Shown one piece after another: positions 44,192 through 50,809 of a stretch of DNA of 50,809 bases (position 1 is its first letter; every line of letters begins with the position of its first letter). The stretch is from the NCBI GenBank assembly GCA_007694915.1, contig REEV01000081.1:1-50809 (forward strand). The letters are read 5' to 3'. The notes beneath the pieces were generated by a model. The model worked only from the letters and a program-made list of their open reading frames with translations, made no database searches and was not told the DNA's origin. The DNA comes from Cyanobium sp. PLM2.Bin73. Lineage in GTDB: Bacteria; Cyanobacteriota; Cyanobacteriia; PCC-6307; Cyanobiaceae. A program made the translations under genes and the position numbers.

Positions 44192-46705
44192 ATGGCCCGC
44201 GAGCCCCTGCCGATTGATCCCCTGCTGAGCGCAGTGCGGGCGGCGCTCCAGCCTCCTGGATCCACCCTGCTGCTGCAGGCTCCGCCCGGCGCCGGCAAGA
44301 CCACCCGCATTCCTGCCGCCATCCAGCCGGCCCTGGAGGGCCAGGTATGGATGCTGGAGCCCCGCCGGATCGCCGCCCGCACGGCAGCCCAGCGCCTGGC
44401 CAGCGACCTTGGCGAACCGCTGGGGGGCCTGGTGGGCTACAGCGTGCGGCTCGAAAGCCGCACCGGCCCCTCCACCCGCATCGAGCTGCTCACCGAAGGA
44501 CTGTTCCTGAGGCGCCTGCAGGCCGATCCAGCCCTGGAGGGGGTCGACTGCGTCGTCTTCGACGAGTTCCACGAACGCAGCGCCGACGCCGATCTGGCCC
44601 TGGCGCTGCTGCGCCAGGCCCGCGAGCTGCTGCGTCCCGACCTGCGCCTGCTGGTGATGTCGGCGACCCTGGCCCTCGAGCCCCTGGTGCGCCAGCTGCC
44701 GGACGCCACCCTGCTGCGCAGCGAGGGCCGCTGCTTCCCCGTGGCGATCAGCCATCAGCCGCCGCGCCCGGGAGAGCAGATCGAGCGCCAGGTGCTGCGA
44801 GCCCTGGAGCAGCACTGGCTGGATCAGCGCAACAGCGGTGAGAGCGTGCTGGTGTTTCTGCCGGGCCGGCGGGAGATCCGGCGCTGCCAGCAGGCGATCG
44901 CCTCCGCCCCATGGGCCGACGACCTCGACCTGGTCGCGCTCCACGGCGACCTGAGCCTGACGGACCAGGGCCGGGCCATCGCGCCGGCCAGCGGCCCCGC
45001 CGGCAAGGTGGTGCTGGCCACCAGCATCGCCGAGAGCTCCCTCACGATCGCCGGCGTGACCCTGGTGATCGACGCCGGGCTCAGCCGCCGCAACCGCTTT
45101 GATCCCTCCCGGGGGATGGATGCGCTGGTGACCCTGCCCGCCAGCGTGGCCAGTGCCGAGCAGCGGGCCGGGCGGGCGGGGCGCCTGGCCCCGGGCCGCT
45201 GCCTGCGGCTGTGGTCGGCCGCCGACCAGCGCCAGCGGCCAGCACAGGATCCGCCGGAACTGCTGGAGAGCGACCCCCTGCCCCTGGCCCTGCACCTGGC
45301 CCGCTGGGGCGACCCCACGGGCACCGGATTGACCTGGATCGATGCCCCTCCGGCCGAGCCGCTGCTCCGGGCCCGCCGCCTGCTGGAGCAGCTGGGAGCC
45401 CTGGAGCCGGAGGGCCAGCTGAGCCGGCATGGCCACGCCATGGCCACCCTCGGTCTGCATCCACGCCTGGCGCACCTGCTGCTGGTGGGCCGGCAACGGG
45501 GCCAGGGAAGGCTGGCCGCCGAGCTGGCGGTGCTGCTCAGCGAGCGGGATCCCCTGCCGCGCGAGGAGGCAGGCTGCGATCTGCTGCGGCGGCTCAACTG
45601 GCTGCGGCGGCAATCGCCCCACCACCCCATGCAGCAGCTGAGGCGGCGGTTTGAAGGCCAACTGCAGCAGATCGCCCCGGACCAGGCCGCCGTCGCCGAG
45701 GACTCCCCAGCGAACGGGGACGACCATGCAGCCGCCCTGCTGGTGGCCGAGGCCTATCCCGAGCGGCTTGCCCTGGCCCGCCCCGGCCGGGGCGGCCGCT
45801 TTCTGCTCCGCAGTGGCCAGGGGGCGATGGTGCATGCCCACGACCCCCTCGGCCACCAGGACGCCCTGGCGGTGGCCGCCCTGGATGGGGAGGGCCCTGA
45901 TGCCCGCATCCTGGCGGCCCTGCCGATGCCCCTGCAGGAGCTGCGCCATCTGGCCGAGGAGCATGGCCGTGACCACACCGGCGCTTGCTGGGACAGCGGC
46001 TCCGGACGGGTGCGCTGCGAGCGCAGCCTGCAGCTGGGGGCCCTGGTGCTGGAACGCCGGCCCTGGACGGGGGCCGCGCCGGAGCAGGTGCTGGCGGCCC
46101 TGGTGGCGGGCCTGCAGCAGCTGGGGCTGGAGGCCCTGCCCTGGACCCCAGCCAGCCGCCAGTTGCAGCACCGTCTCTGCCTGGCCCACCGGCACCGCGG
46201 CGAGCCCTGGCCCGACCGCTGCGATGCCTGGCTGGCCGCCCACCTGGAGAGCTGGCTGGCCCCACACCTGATCGGCCTCTCCAGCCTGGCGGAGGTGCGC
46301 CAGCTGGATCTGAGCGAAGCCCTCTGGGGCGAACTGGCCTGGGGCCAGCGTCAGAACCTGGAGCGTTTGCTGCCCAGCCGGCTGGCGCTGCCCTCGGGGC
46401 GCAGCGCCGCGCTCGACTACAGCAGGGGCGAGCCGGTGCTGGCGGTGAAACTGCAGGAGCTGTTCGGCTGCCTGCAAACACCGGCCGTGCTGGAGGGGGA
46501 GCTGCTGGTGACGCTGCATCTGCTCACCCCAGCCGGACGGCCGGCGGCCATCACCCGCGATCTGGCAGGGTTCTGGCAGCAGGGCTACGGCCAGGTGCGG
46601 CGCGAACTGCGGGGCCGTTACCCCAAGCACCCCTGGCCGGAGGATGGGGCCAACGCCCAACCCACCGCCCACACCAAGGCACGCAAGGGGCGAGAGCGGA
46701 GCTGA
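44192..46705 (+). CDS. hrpB: ATP-dependent helicase HrpB
   Basis: 837 residues, the normal length. DEAH/RHA-type RNA helicase. Motifs in order: Walker A LLLQAPPGAGKTT (about 27-39), EPRRIAARTAAQRLA, motif II variant DEFHERSADADLAL (about 122), SAT in VMSATLALEP, VLVFLPGRREIRRCQ, TSIAESSLTIAGVTLVIDAGLSRR and the QRAGRAGRLAPGRCLRLWS motif VI. The HrpB C-terminal domain ends with the family pattern around QTPAVLEGELLVTLHLLTPAGRPAAITRDLAGFW and GRYPKHPWPEDG (shown in part). Cellular role in cyanobacteria is not established to my knowledge. Confidence 0.95.
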   Translation: MAREPLPIDPLLSAVRAALQPPGSTLLLQAPPGAGKTTRIPAAIQPALEGQVWMLEPRRIAARTAAQRLASDLGEPLGGLVGYSVRLESRTGPSTRIELLTEGLFLRRLQADPALEGVDCVVFDEFHERSADADLALALLRQARELLRPDLRLLVMSATLALEPLVRQLPDATLLRSEGRCFPVAISHQPPRPGEQIERQVLRALEQHWLDQRNSGESVLVFLPGRREIRRCQQAIASAPWADDLDLVALHGDLSLTDQGRAIAPASGPAGKVVLATSIAESSLTIAGVTLVIDAGLSRRNRFDPSRGMDALVTLPASVASAEQRAGRAGRLAPGRCLRLWSAADQRQRPAQDPPELLESDPLPLALHLARWGDPTGTGLTWIDAPPAEPLLRARRLLEQLGALEPEGQLSRHGHAMATLGLHPRLAHLLLVGRQRGQGRLAAELAVLLSERDPLPREEAGCDLLRRLNWLRRQSPHHPMQQLRRRFEGQLQQIAPDQAAVAEDSPANGDDHAAALLVAEAYPERLALARPGRGGRFLLRSGQGAMVHAHDPLGHQDALAVAALDGEGPDARILAALPMPLQELRHLAEEHGRDHTGACWDSGSGRVRCERSLQLGALVLERRPWTGAAPEQVLAALVAGLQQLGLEALPWTPASRQLQHRLCLAHRHRGEPWPDRCDAWLAAHLESWLAPHLIGLSSLAEVRQLDLSEALWGELAWGQRQNLERLLPSRLALPSGRSAALDYSRGEPVLAVKLQELFGCLQTPAVLEGELLVTLHLLTPAGRPAAITRDLAGFWQQGYGQVRRELRGRYPKHPWPEDGANAQPTAHTKARKGRERS

Positions 46706-47006
46706 CCCAAACCGCGCTCACCCAAGCCGCACTGAGCCGGTTCCAGCCGTCGTCGGCGCAGCAGCCACAACCGGCGACGACGGGCGGCGACAACGGACAA
46801 CAGAGGGGGATCCGTACAGGATCGGTCCCGTTCAGTCAAGCCACGAAACCTCCCCATGAGAGCAGAGCGACTTTCGTCAACCCGCAGCCACTCTTCTTTA
46901 CAATTCACCCATCGCGGATCTGGGTGTCCCACAGCTCGCCTCATCGGCGGCAACGGGCTACCCGTCAGCGAGTGACCTCACAACGACCTCCGCTACCCAT
47001 CCAGTC
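46706..47006. other. Intergenic region, hrpB 3' end and hli promoter
   Basis: This 301-bp stretch has no supported gene. It contains a 9-bp perfect inverted repeat (CCGTCGTCG 46747-46755 / CGACGACGG 46775-46783) suited to end hrpB transcripts, a small GATCC-gtaca-GGATC hairpin at 46809-46823, and an AT-richer promoter-like zone at 46890-46910 upstream of the high-light-inducible gene. Confidence 0.6.
46897..46904 (+). promoter_or_regulatory. TTTACAAT element, possible -10 and HLR1-like half-site
   Basis: TTTACAAT matches one half of the cyanobacterial HLR1 (RpaB-binding) consensus (G/T)TTACA(T/A)(T/A), and TACAAT inside it would be a good -10 box, 103 bp before the hli ATG. The second half-site expected two bases away is absent on both sides, so the HLR1 reading is weak. 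Confidence 0.35.
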
Positions 47007-47153
47007 ATGTCTGACGCTTCCCAACCCCGCTTCGGCTTCGTGAACTTCGCCGAAACCTGGAATGGCCGCCTGGCCATGATGGGCTTCGTGATCGGCCTGG
47101 CCACCGAGGTGCTCACCGGCCAGGGCATCCTCGCCCAGATCGGCCTGGGCTGA
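47007..47153 (+). CDS. hli: High-light-inducible protein (single-helix HLIP)
   Basis: 48 residues (ATG 47007, stop TGA 47151-47153). HLIPs are one-helix relatives of plant antenna proteins that bind chlorophyll and carotenoid and protect photosystem assembly under excess light. The chlorophyll-binding pattern E-x-x-N-x-R is exact (E16, N19, R21) in FAETWNGRLAMMGFVIGL, and the end LTGQGILAQIGL is the usual one. Stand-alone with its own promoter region and a hairpin downstream. Thylakoid membrane location is known for the family. Confidence 0.94.
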   Translation: MSDASQPRFGFVNFAETWNGRLAMMGFVIGLATEVLTGQGILAQIGLG

Positions 47154-47203
47154 GCCGCCGCCCAGGCCAACGGCCTCGAAGCTCCCATGCTCCGGGGCCT
47201 CGC

Positions 47204-47239
47204 CACTGCTGTCACCACTGCTGTCACGACTGTTGTTGC
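47204..47239. repeat. 12-bp tandem repeat after hli
   Basis: CACTGCTGTCAC occurs twice without gap (47204-47215, 47216-47227), followed by a degenerate third copy GACTGTTGTTGC (47228-47239). It lies in the non-coding stretch between the hli stop and the terminator-like hairpin. Confidence 0.75.
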
Positions 47240-47245
47240 CACGAT

Positions 47246-47303
47246 GGCGTGAAGGACACAGGAGAGGGGATCTGCATCCCCACACCAGTCCCTTCACGCC
47301 CTT
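47246..47303 (+). terminator. Terminator-like hairpin of hli
   Basis: GGCGTGAAGG (47246-47255) pairs perfectly with CCTTCACGCC (47291-47300), and inside it GGGGAT (47266-47271) pairs with ATCCCC (47276-47281). A short T-containing run (CTTTGTGTTG) follows. Long loop, so its efficiency is uncertain; it ends the hli unit before xseA. Confidence 0.6.
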
Positions 47304-47358
47304 TGTGTTGTCACGGCGCCTTGTCTTCCCGTTGCTCCGCTGATCTCACCGCGGCGCC

Positions 47359-48588
47359 ATGCCCCGCAGCGCCATGACTGAACTGCCGCTGCAGCGCTAC
47401 AGCGTCAGCAGCCTCAACCGGGCCGTGGGCAGCCTGCTGGAGCGGGGGTTTGCTCCCCGTTTTCTGCTCGATGCCACCGTCAGCCGTCCCCAGCTGAAGA
47501 AAGGTCATCTCTGGATGACCCTGGTCGACGACAGCGCCTCGATCTCGGCGGTGGTCTGGTCGAGCCAGCTCGCCAGGCTCGCGGTCCAGCCAGCCGAGGG
47601 CGACGGGGTGGTGGTGGTGGGCAAGCTCAATTTCTGGGCCACCAGGGCCAGCCTGTGCGTGCAGGTGCTCGATCTGCGGCCCAGCCTGTCCAGCGTGCTC
47701 CGCCGCTTCGAGCGCGTGCGCGATCAGCTCGCCCCCGAGGGGCTGTTCGACCCCGAGCGCAAGCGGCCCCTTCCGGCCACGCCCGGCTGCATCGCCCTGC
47801 TCACCAGTGCGCCCAGCTCGGCCCTGGCCGACATGCTGCGCACCGCGGCGGAGCGCTGGCCGGCCACCCGGGTGGTGGTGGTGCCGATCCCGGTGCAGGG
47901 CAACGTGGAGGAGCAGATCGTCACAGCCCTGGAACACCTGGACAGGCGTGCGGCGGCCCTGGGGGTGGAGGCCATCGTGCTGGCCCGCGGCGGCGGCAGC
48001 CGCGAAGACCTTGCGGTGTTTGACGGCGAGCAGCTGGCACGGGCCATCGCCGCCTGTGGATTGCCGGTGGTGAGCGGCATCGGCCACGAGGACGACATCA
48101 CCATCGCCGATCTGGTGGCCGACCTGCGGGCCGCCACCCCCACCGCCGCCCTGGTGGCCCTGCTGCCGGATCGCCGCCAGGCCAGGTCCGCGCTGCTGCA
48201 GCTGCGGCGTCACCTTGGCCAGGTACTGGGCCTGCGGCTCCAGGGCGAACGCCAGCGGCTGGGGAGGCTCCAGGAACGGCTGGCCGGGTTGCACCCGCGC
48301 ACCCAGCTGGAGCAGCGTCGGGACCAGCTGCAGCGCAGCAGGCTGCTCCTGCAGGCCCTCTCTCCCCAGCATGCGCTGGAGAGGGGATTCTGTCTGCTGC
48401 GCTCGGGCGGCGGCGGGCTGGTGCGCAGCGCCGGCGAGCTGCGGCCTGGCGAGGCCGTGCTGCTGCAGCTGGCCAACGGTGAGGCCGACGCCGAGATCCT
48501 GCGGGTGCGGTGTCAGCAGCCGGCCCCCGGTCAGCCCAGTCCCATACGCCAGAGTCGAGCACGTCCCGCCGGCAAGACCGGCGCCTGA
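47359..48588 (+). CDS. xseA: Exodeoxyribonuclease VII large subunit
   Basis: 409 residues from ATG 47359 (ATG 47374, MTELPLQRYSVSSLNRAVG, is equally plausible). With XseB it degrades single-stranded DNA from both ends. An N-terminal OB fold (LWMTLVDDSASISAVVW; VVVGKLNFW) is followed by the nuclease domain: PGCIALLTSAPSSALADML, VVVPIPVQG, EAIVLARGGGSREDLAVFDGE (about 208-228) and PVVSGIGHEDDITIADLVADLRAATPTAAL (in part), then a coiled-coil and a short beta domain. xseB follows after 6 bp. Confidence 0.95.
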   Translation: MPRSAMTELPLQRYSVSSLNRAVGSLLERGFAPRFLLDATVSRPQLKKGHLWMTLVDDSASISAVVWSSQLARLAVQPAEGDGVVVVGKLNFWATRASLCVQVLDLRPSLSSVLRRFERVRDQLAPEGLFDPERKRPLPATPGCIALLTSAPSSALADMLRTAAERWPATRVVVVPIPVQGNVEEQIVTALEHLDRRAAALGVEAIVLARGGGSREDLAVFDGEQLARAIAACGLPVVSGIGHEDDITIADLVADLRAATPTAALVALLPDRRQARSALLQLRRHLGQVLGLRLQGERQRLGRLQERLAGLHPRTQLEQRRDQLQRSRLLLQALSPQHALERGFCLLRSGGGGLVRSAGELRPGEAVLLQLANGEADAEILRVRCQQPAPGQPSPIRQSRARPAGKTGA

Positions 48589-48594
48589 TCCACC

Positions 48595-49002
48595 ATGGCC
48601 ATGGCCAGACGGCGCAGCCCATCCCCCGCTTCAGGCCACCCCCCTGAGGCCCCCTCCGCCAGCGGCAGCGGCAGTCATGCTCAGGACTGGGGCCAGGGGG
48701 AGGACGATGGTGGCGCCGGCGACCTGAGCTACAACCAGGCCCACGCAGCTTTGGAACTGGTGCTGGCGGAACTCCAGGCCACTGACCTCGACGTGGAGGC
48801 CATGGCCGGGCTGTACCGCCGGGGGCAGGCCTACGCCCAGCGCTGCGAAGCCATTCTGCATCAAGTGGAGCAGGACGTACTGGTCTGGGACGGGCTCAAC
48901 GATCCCTATGCCCCGCCCCAGCCGGCTGACCCTACCCTGCTCCCGGAATCCCCCCACACCACAACGTCATCAACCGTTGAACGCCATGGCCTCGACGCCT
49001 GA
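48595..49002 (+). CDS. xseB: Exodeoxyribonuclease VII small subunit
   Basis: 135 residues, longer than the usual 70-90 because of disordered ends. The conserved core LSYNQAHAALELVLAELQATDLDVEAM and GLYRRGQAYAQRCEAILHQVEQDV (about 43-98) forms the helical hairpin that coats the XseA coiled coil. The N-terminal 40 residues are Ser/Pro/Gly-rich and the C-terminal 30 Pro/Thr-rich. It starts 6 bp after xseA and overlaps the DUF2834 gene by 17 bp. Confidence 0.92.
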   Translation: MAMARRRSPSPASGHPPEAPSASGSGSHAQDWGQGEDDGGAGDLSYNQAHAALELVLAELQATDLDVEAMAGLYRRGQAYAQRCEAILHQVEQDVLVWDGLNDPYAPPQPADPTLLPESPHTTTSSTVERHGLDA

Positions 49003-49405
49003 ATCGACGCCTGAATCGACGCTACCGCTTCAAGGCCGTGCCAACCCCTGGTTGCAATGGCTGTACCTGGCCCTGGCCGCTGCCGGAGCGGTGTGGCCCT
49101 GGCTGGCCAATCTGGATTTCATCCGCAGCAGTGGCAGCAGCTTCGACGTGGGCCTGTTCGTGCAGATGGCAGCCGCCAACCCGGCAGCGGCCTCGTTGTC
49201 GCGAGATCTGGCGATCGGTGCCACCGCCGTGCTGATCTGGATCGTTCAGGAAAGTCGGCGCCTGCAGATGCGCGGCCTGCCCTGGGTGCTGCTGTGCTGC
49301 GTCACCGTCGCCTTCGCCTGCGGAGCGCCCCTGTTCCTGTATCTGCGGGAGCGGCGCCTTGCCGAGCTGGCCGCCGCCGAGCTGGCCGCCGATCCAGCAG
49401 GCTGA
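48986..49405 (+). CDS. DUF2834 membrane protein
   Basis: 139 residues from ATG 48986. After a short polar start come about three membrane helices: WLQWLYLALAAAGAVWPWLANL, DLAIGATAVLIWIVQES and GLPWVLLCCVTVAFACGAPLFLYL. The stretch NLDFIRSSGSSFDVGLFVQMAAANPAAASLS is characteristic of DUF2834 (shown in part). Function unknown. The first codons contain a 12-bp tandem repeat (CGACGCCTGAAT at 48993-49004 and 49005-49016) that also carries the xseB stop. Confidence 0.86.
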   Translation: MASTPESTPESTLPLQGRANPWLQWLYLALAAAGAVWPWLANLDFIRSSGSSFDVGLFVQMAAANPAAASLSRDLAIGATAVLIWIVQESRRLQMRGLPWVLLCCVTVAFACGAPLFLYLRERRLAELAAAELAADPAG

Positions 49406-49412
49406 AGCAGGC

Positions 49413-49796
49413 TCAGGGTCCTGCGTCGTCGACGTCGACCACGTCGACATCGATGGTCGCCTCCGATGCCGGGATCTCCACAGACGGCGGCACGCCCGAG
49501 GAGGTGGATGAGGATGGGGATGGGGCGAAGGGAGTGCCACAGGCCGGGCAGACCGCACTACCGACACTGGTGAAGCCGCAGGCTGAGCAGGTGCGGAGGC
49601 GGCGCCGCAACAGTTGCCAGCCCACCACGCCAGCGGCGCCGAAGAGCAGAGGCAAAAGCAACACCAACAGCGTGAGCCCGCCCAACAGATCGAGGAGAAA
49701 GCGACCGGCTGGGCCTGGAGCCAGCAGCAGGACCATCGCCAGCAGAATCCAGAGCCAGGGGATCGGCCGTTGCATCGTCAGGGAAACTGCCCTCAT
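49413..49796 (-). CDS. Membrane protein with a C-terminal zinc ribbon
   Basis: 127 residues from ATG 49796, whose ATGA overlap with the YihY stop supports this start (ATG 49775 is an alternative). Two membrane helices (IPWLWILLAMVLLLAPGPAG, about 10-29, and LLGGLTLLVLLLPLLFGAAGVVGWQLL, in part) are followed by a zinc ribbon CSAC-x9-CPAC (about 78-94) and an acidic Ser/Asp-rich tail (TIDVDVVDVDD). Function unknown; the ribbon would face the cytoplasm if the helices form a hairpin. Convergent with DUF2834. Confidence 0.78.
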   Translation of the reverse strand: MRAVSLTMQRPIPWLWILLAMVLLLAPGPAGRFLLDLLGGLTLLVLLLPLLFGAAGVVGWQLLRRRLRTCSACGFTSVGSAVCPACGTPFAPSPSSSTSSGVPPSVEIPASEATIDVDVVDVDDAGP

Positions 49797-50692
49797 GGCC
49801 CATCCTGACGCCTGCTCGTGGCGATGGAGAGGCACTGGCCGTAGTACACGATGGCGCCCACCATCCACACCCACAGGCTGAACACGAGCACGCCACCGAC
49901 AACCCCGTAGGCCTGGAAGCGTTCACCTAGGAGAAACAGGATGCGACCAAGGAGCTGATTGAGCAGGGTGAGCACCGTGGCAATGAAGGCAGCCCCCGGC
50001 AGGAGCTGAGTCCAGCGGACATGGCGTGATGGCAGCAGGCAGAGCAACAGCTGTGCGGCCACAAACGACAGCACCAGTGTCACTACCACATCAACACTCG
50101 CATTTACCGGCTGCTGCCAGCCCTGCATGAACGGCACCTGAGTGCTGATCCACTGCTTGACGCTCGTCGGTGCCCGCAGAGGCACGCGCGAGACCCGTTG
50201 ATCGAGCAGAAACAGCAGCGAAAAGAGTGCCAGCAGGGCCATGGCCTTAAGGCGCAGCTGGATCTGCTGACGAATCATGCCAACCCACGACTGCTGGCCA
50301 GCGTGGGGATCACCGCGCCACCAGAGGCGGTCAGCGCCGCGACTGAGGGCCAGGAAGGCATTGCTGGCCGTGATCACAAGCACAACCAGGCCGAGAACAC
50401 CTGCTCCCCCGCTCTGGCTGATGAACCCCTCCAGAGCCCGCTCCAGCACAGGCAAAGACTGAGCGGGTAGAACTGCGAGCAACGACTCGCGGAACTGGCC
50501 AATCAGCTGGAGATCACGGCCAAGAATCCAGGCGATGAACGACAGCGCGATCAGCAGAATCGGCAGCAGCGACTGAAGGGTGTAGTAAGCAAAAGCGGCA
50601 CTCAGATCCGCACAGCCCTCGCGATTCCAGAGTCTGAGAGCTCGCCAGAAAGGCTTGAAGCGGGCCGACAACGACCGAGTGGCCCGCTTCAT
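49793..50692 (-). CDS. YihY/BrkB family membrane protein
   Basis: 299 residues from ATG 50692. Six membrane helices in the YihY layout: LSAAFAYYTLQSLLPILLIALSFIAW (in part, with the family's 'aaalayy.lfsl.P' pattern), GVLGLVVLVITASNAFLALSRGADRLW, ALLALFSLLFLL, VDVVVTLVLSFVAAQLLLCLLP, LLPGAAFIATVLTLLNQLLGRI and VLVFSLWVWMVGAIVYYGQCL. Once misnamed ribonuclease BN; the true function is unknown, transport being suspected. It overlaps the zinc-ribbon gene by 4 bp (ATGA). Confidence 0.92.
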   Translation of the reverse strand: MKRATRSLSARFKPFWRALRLWNREGCADLSAAFAYYTLQSLLPILLIALSFIAWILGRDLQLIGQFRESLLAVLPAQSLPVLERALEGFISQSGGAGVLGLVVLVITASNAFLALSRGADRLWWRGDPHAGQQSWVGMIRQQIQLRLKAMALLALFSLLFLLDQRVSRVPLRAPTSVKQWISTQVPFMQGWQQPVNASVDVVVTLVLSFVAAQLLLCLLPSRHVRWTQLLPGAAFIATVLTLLNQLLGRILFLLGERFQAYGVVGGVLVFSLWVWMVGAIVYYGQCLSIATSRRQDGP

Positions 50693-50720
50693 GAGGGGAA
50701 CGCCGCATGCTCAGGCCAGG

Positions 50721-50809
50721 CTAATGACCCCACACCACGCAATACGGCCGCAGCCACCCGCTGCCTGCGAAAACCAACTGCGTGAAGTCGCCCTCGGAAC
50801 GCCGGCGAC
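50721..50809 (-). CDS. C-terminal fragment of an unidentified protein
   Basis: Reading inward from the right edge, a minus-strand frame gives GDFTQLVFAGSGWLRPYCVVWGH and stops at 50721-50723 (TAG). Codon third positions are mostly G/C and the composition looks protein-like. It ends 28 bp upstream of the YihY start on the same strand, so it would be the preceding operon gene. Too short to name a family; it could still be a chance frame. Confidence 0.4.
   Translation of the reverse strand, partial: RRRSEGDFTQLVFAGSGWLRPYCVVWGH

Noticed and set aside
44126-46672. 848-residue minus-strand frame opposite hrpB
   Set aside because: Antisense shadow of a helicase with all motifs intact.
45985-47043. 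Plus-strand frame spanning the hrpB end into the hli promoter
   Set aside because: First part is an out-of-frame copy of hrpB, the rest is non-coding with mixed composition; no start signal.

Overview
The window reads as ordinary chromosome of a GC-rich picocyanobacterium, most like freshwater Cyanobium/Synechococcus. Direct support is a phycobilisome rod-core linker (cpcG) next to a CpcS/CpeS-type bilin lyase, a 48-residue high-light-inducible protein, the ferredoxin-thioredoxin reductase catalytic chain in front of a sufBCDS operon with a divergent SufR repressor, and a RarA ATPase carrying the C-terminal extension seen in cyanobacteria. Genes are densely packed, GTG/TTG starts are common, and several convergent pairs overlap at their 3' ends. 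I see no rRNA, tRNA, IS element, prophage or CRISPR array.

Layout. 1-2.6 kb: end of an M48 protease gene, then on the minus strand methionine-salvage mtnA, a HEPN/nucleotidyltransferase pair and a DUF1543 gene. 2.6-3.6 kb: an aldo/keto reductase. 3.6-9.3 kb: minus-strand operon ftrC-sufB-sufC-sufD-sufS-L,D-transpeptidase; 9.7-10.9 kb: divergent sufR and a small unknown gene. A 20-bp palindrome lies in the shared promoter region. 10.8-14.5 kb: EamA transporter, bilin lyase, cpcG with a clear terminator, and a DUF4912 protein. 14.5-20.2 kb: phospholipase-D-like lipoprotein, small unknown, FAD monooxygenase, two small exported proteins and phosphoglucomutase. 20.2-25.1 kb: tripartite-type efflux operon (adaptor, RND pump with an unusual membrane insert, small membrane protein) without an outer-membrane channel gene. 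25.2-32 kb: RarA fusion, exported DUF1400-like protein, phosphopantetheinyl transferase, peroxiredoxin Q, type III pantothenate kinase, PAPS reductase. 30.9-36.4 kb: translationally coupled NDH-2, HAD hydrolase and HflX, then an SLC13-type permease. 36.5-43.7 kb: 1-Cys peroxiredoxin, anmK, ribbon-helix-helix protein, several small picocyanobacterial proteins including a Nif11-like one, an ABC-F ATPase and an HtrA/Deg protease. 43.3-50.8 kb: a 37-residue membrane protein, DUF2973, HrpB helicase, hli, xseA-xseB, DUF2834, a zinc-ribbon membrane protein coupled to a YihY protein, and the tail of a further gene.

Functionally, three themes recur: iron-sulfur and redox homeostasis (suf, ftrC, SufR, two peroxiredoxins, NDH-2), sulfur and CoA/ACP metabolism (mtnA, cysH, SLC13 permease, coaX, PPTase), and light harvesting and photoprotection (cpcG, bilin lyase, HLIP). 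I did not find a convincing new multi-gene system. The best leads are small: the MNT/HEPN pair lacking the usual RNase motif, the putative SufR operator, the RND pump with about four extra membrane helices, the Nif11-like protein ending in a bare Gly-Gly-Leu, and paired direct repeats in front of the ribbon-helix-helix gene.
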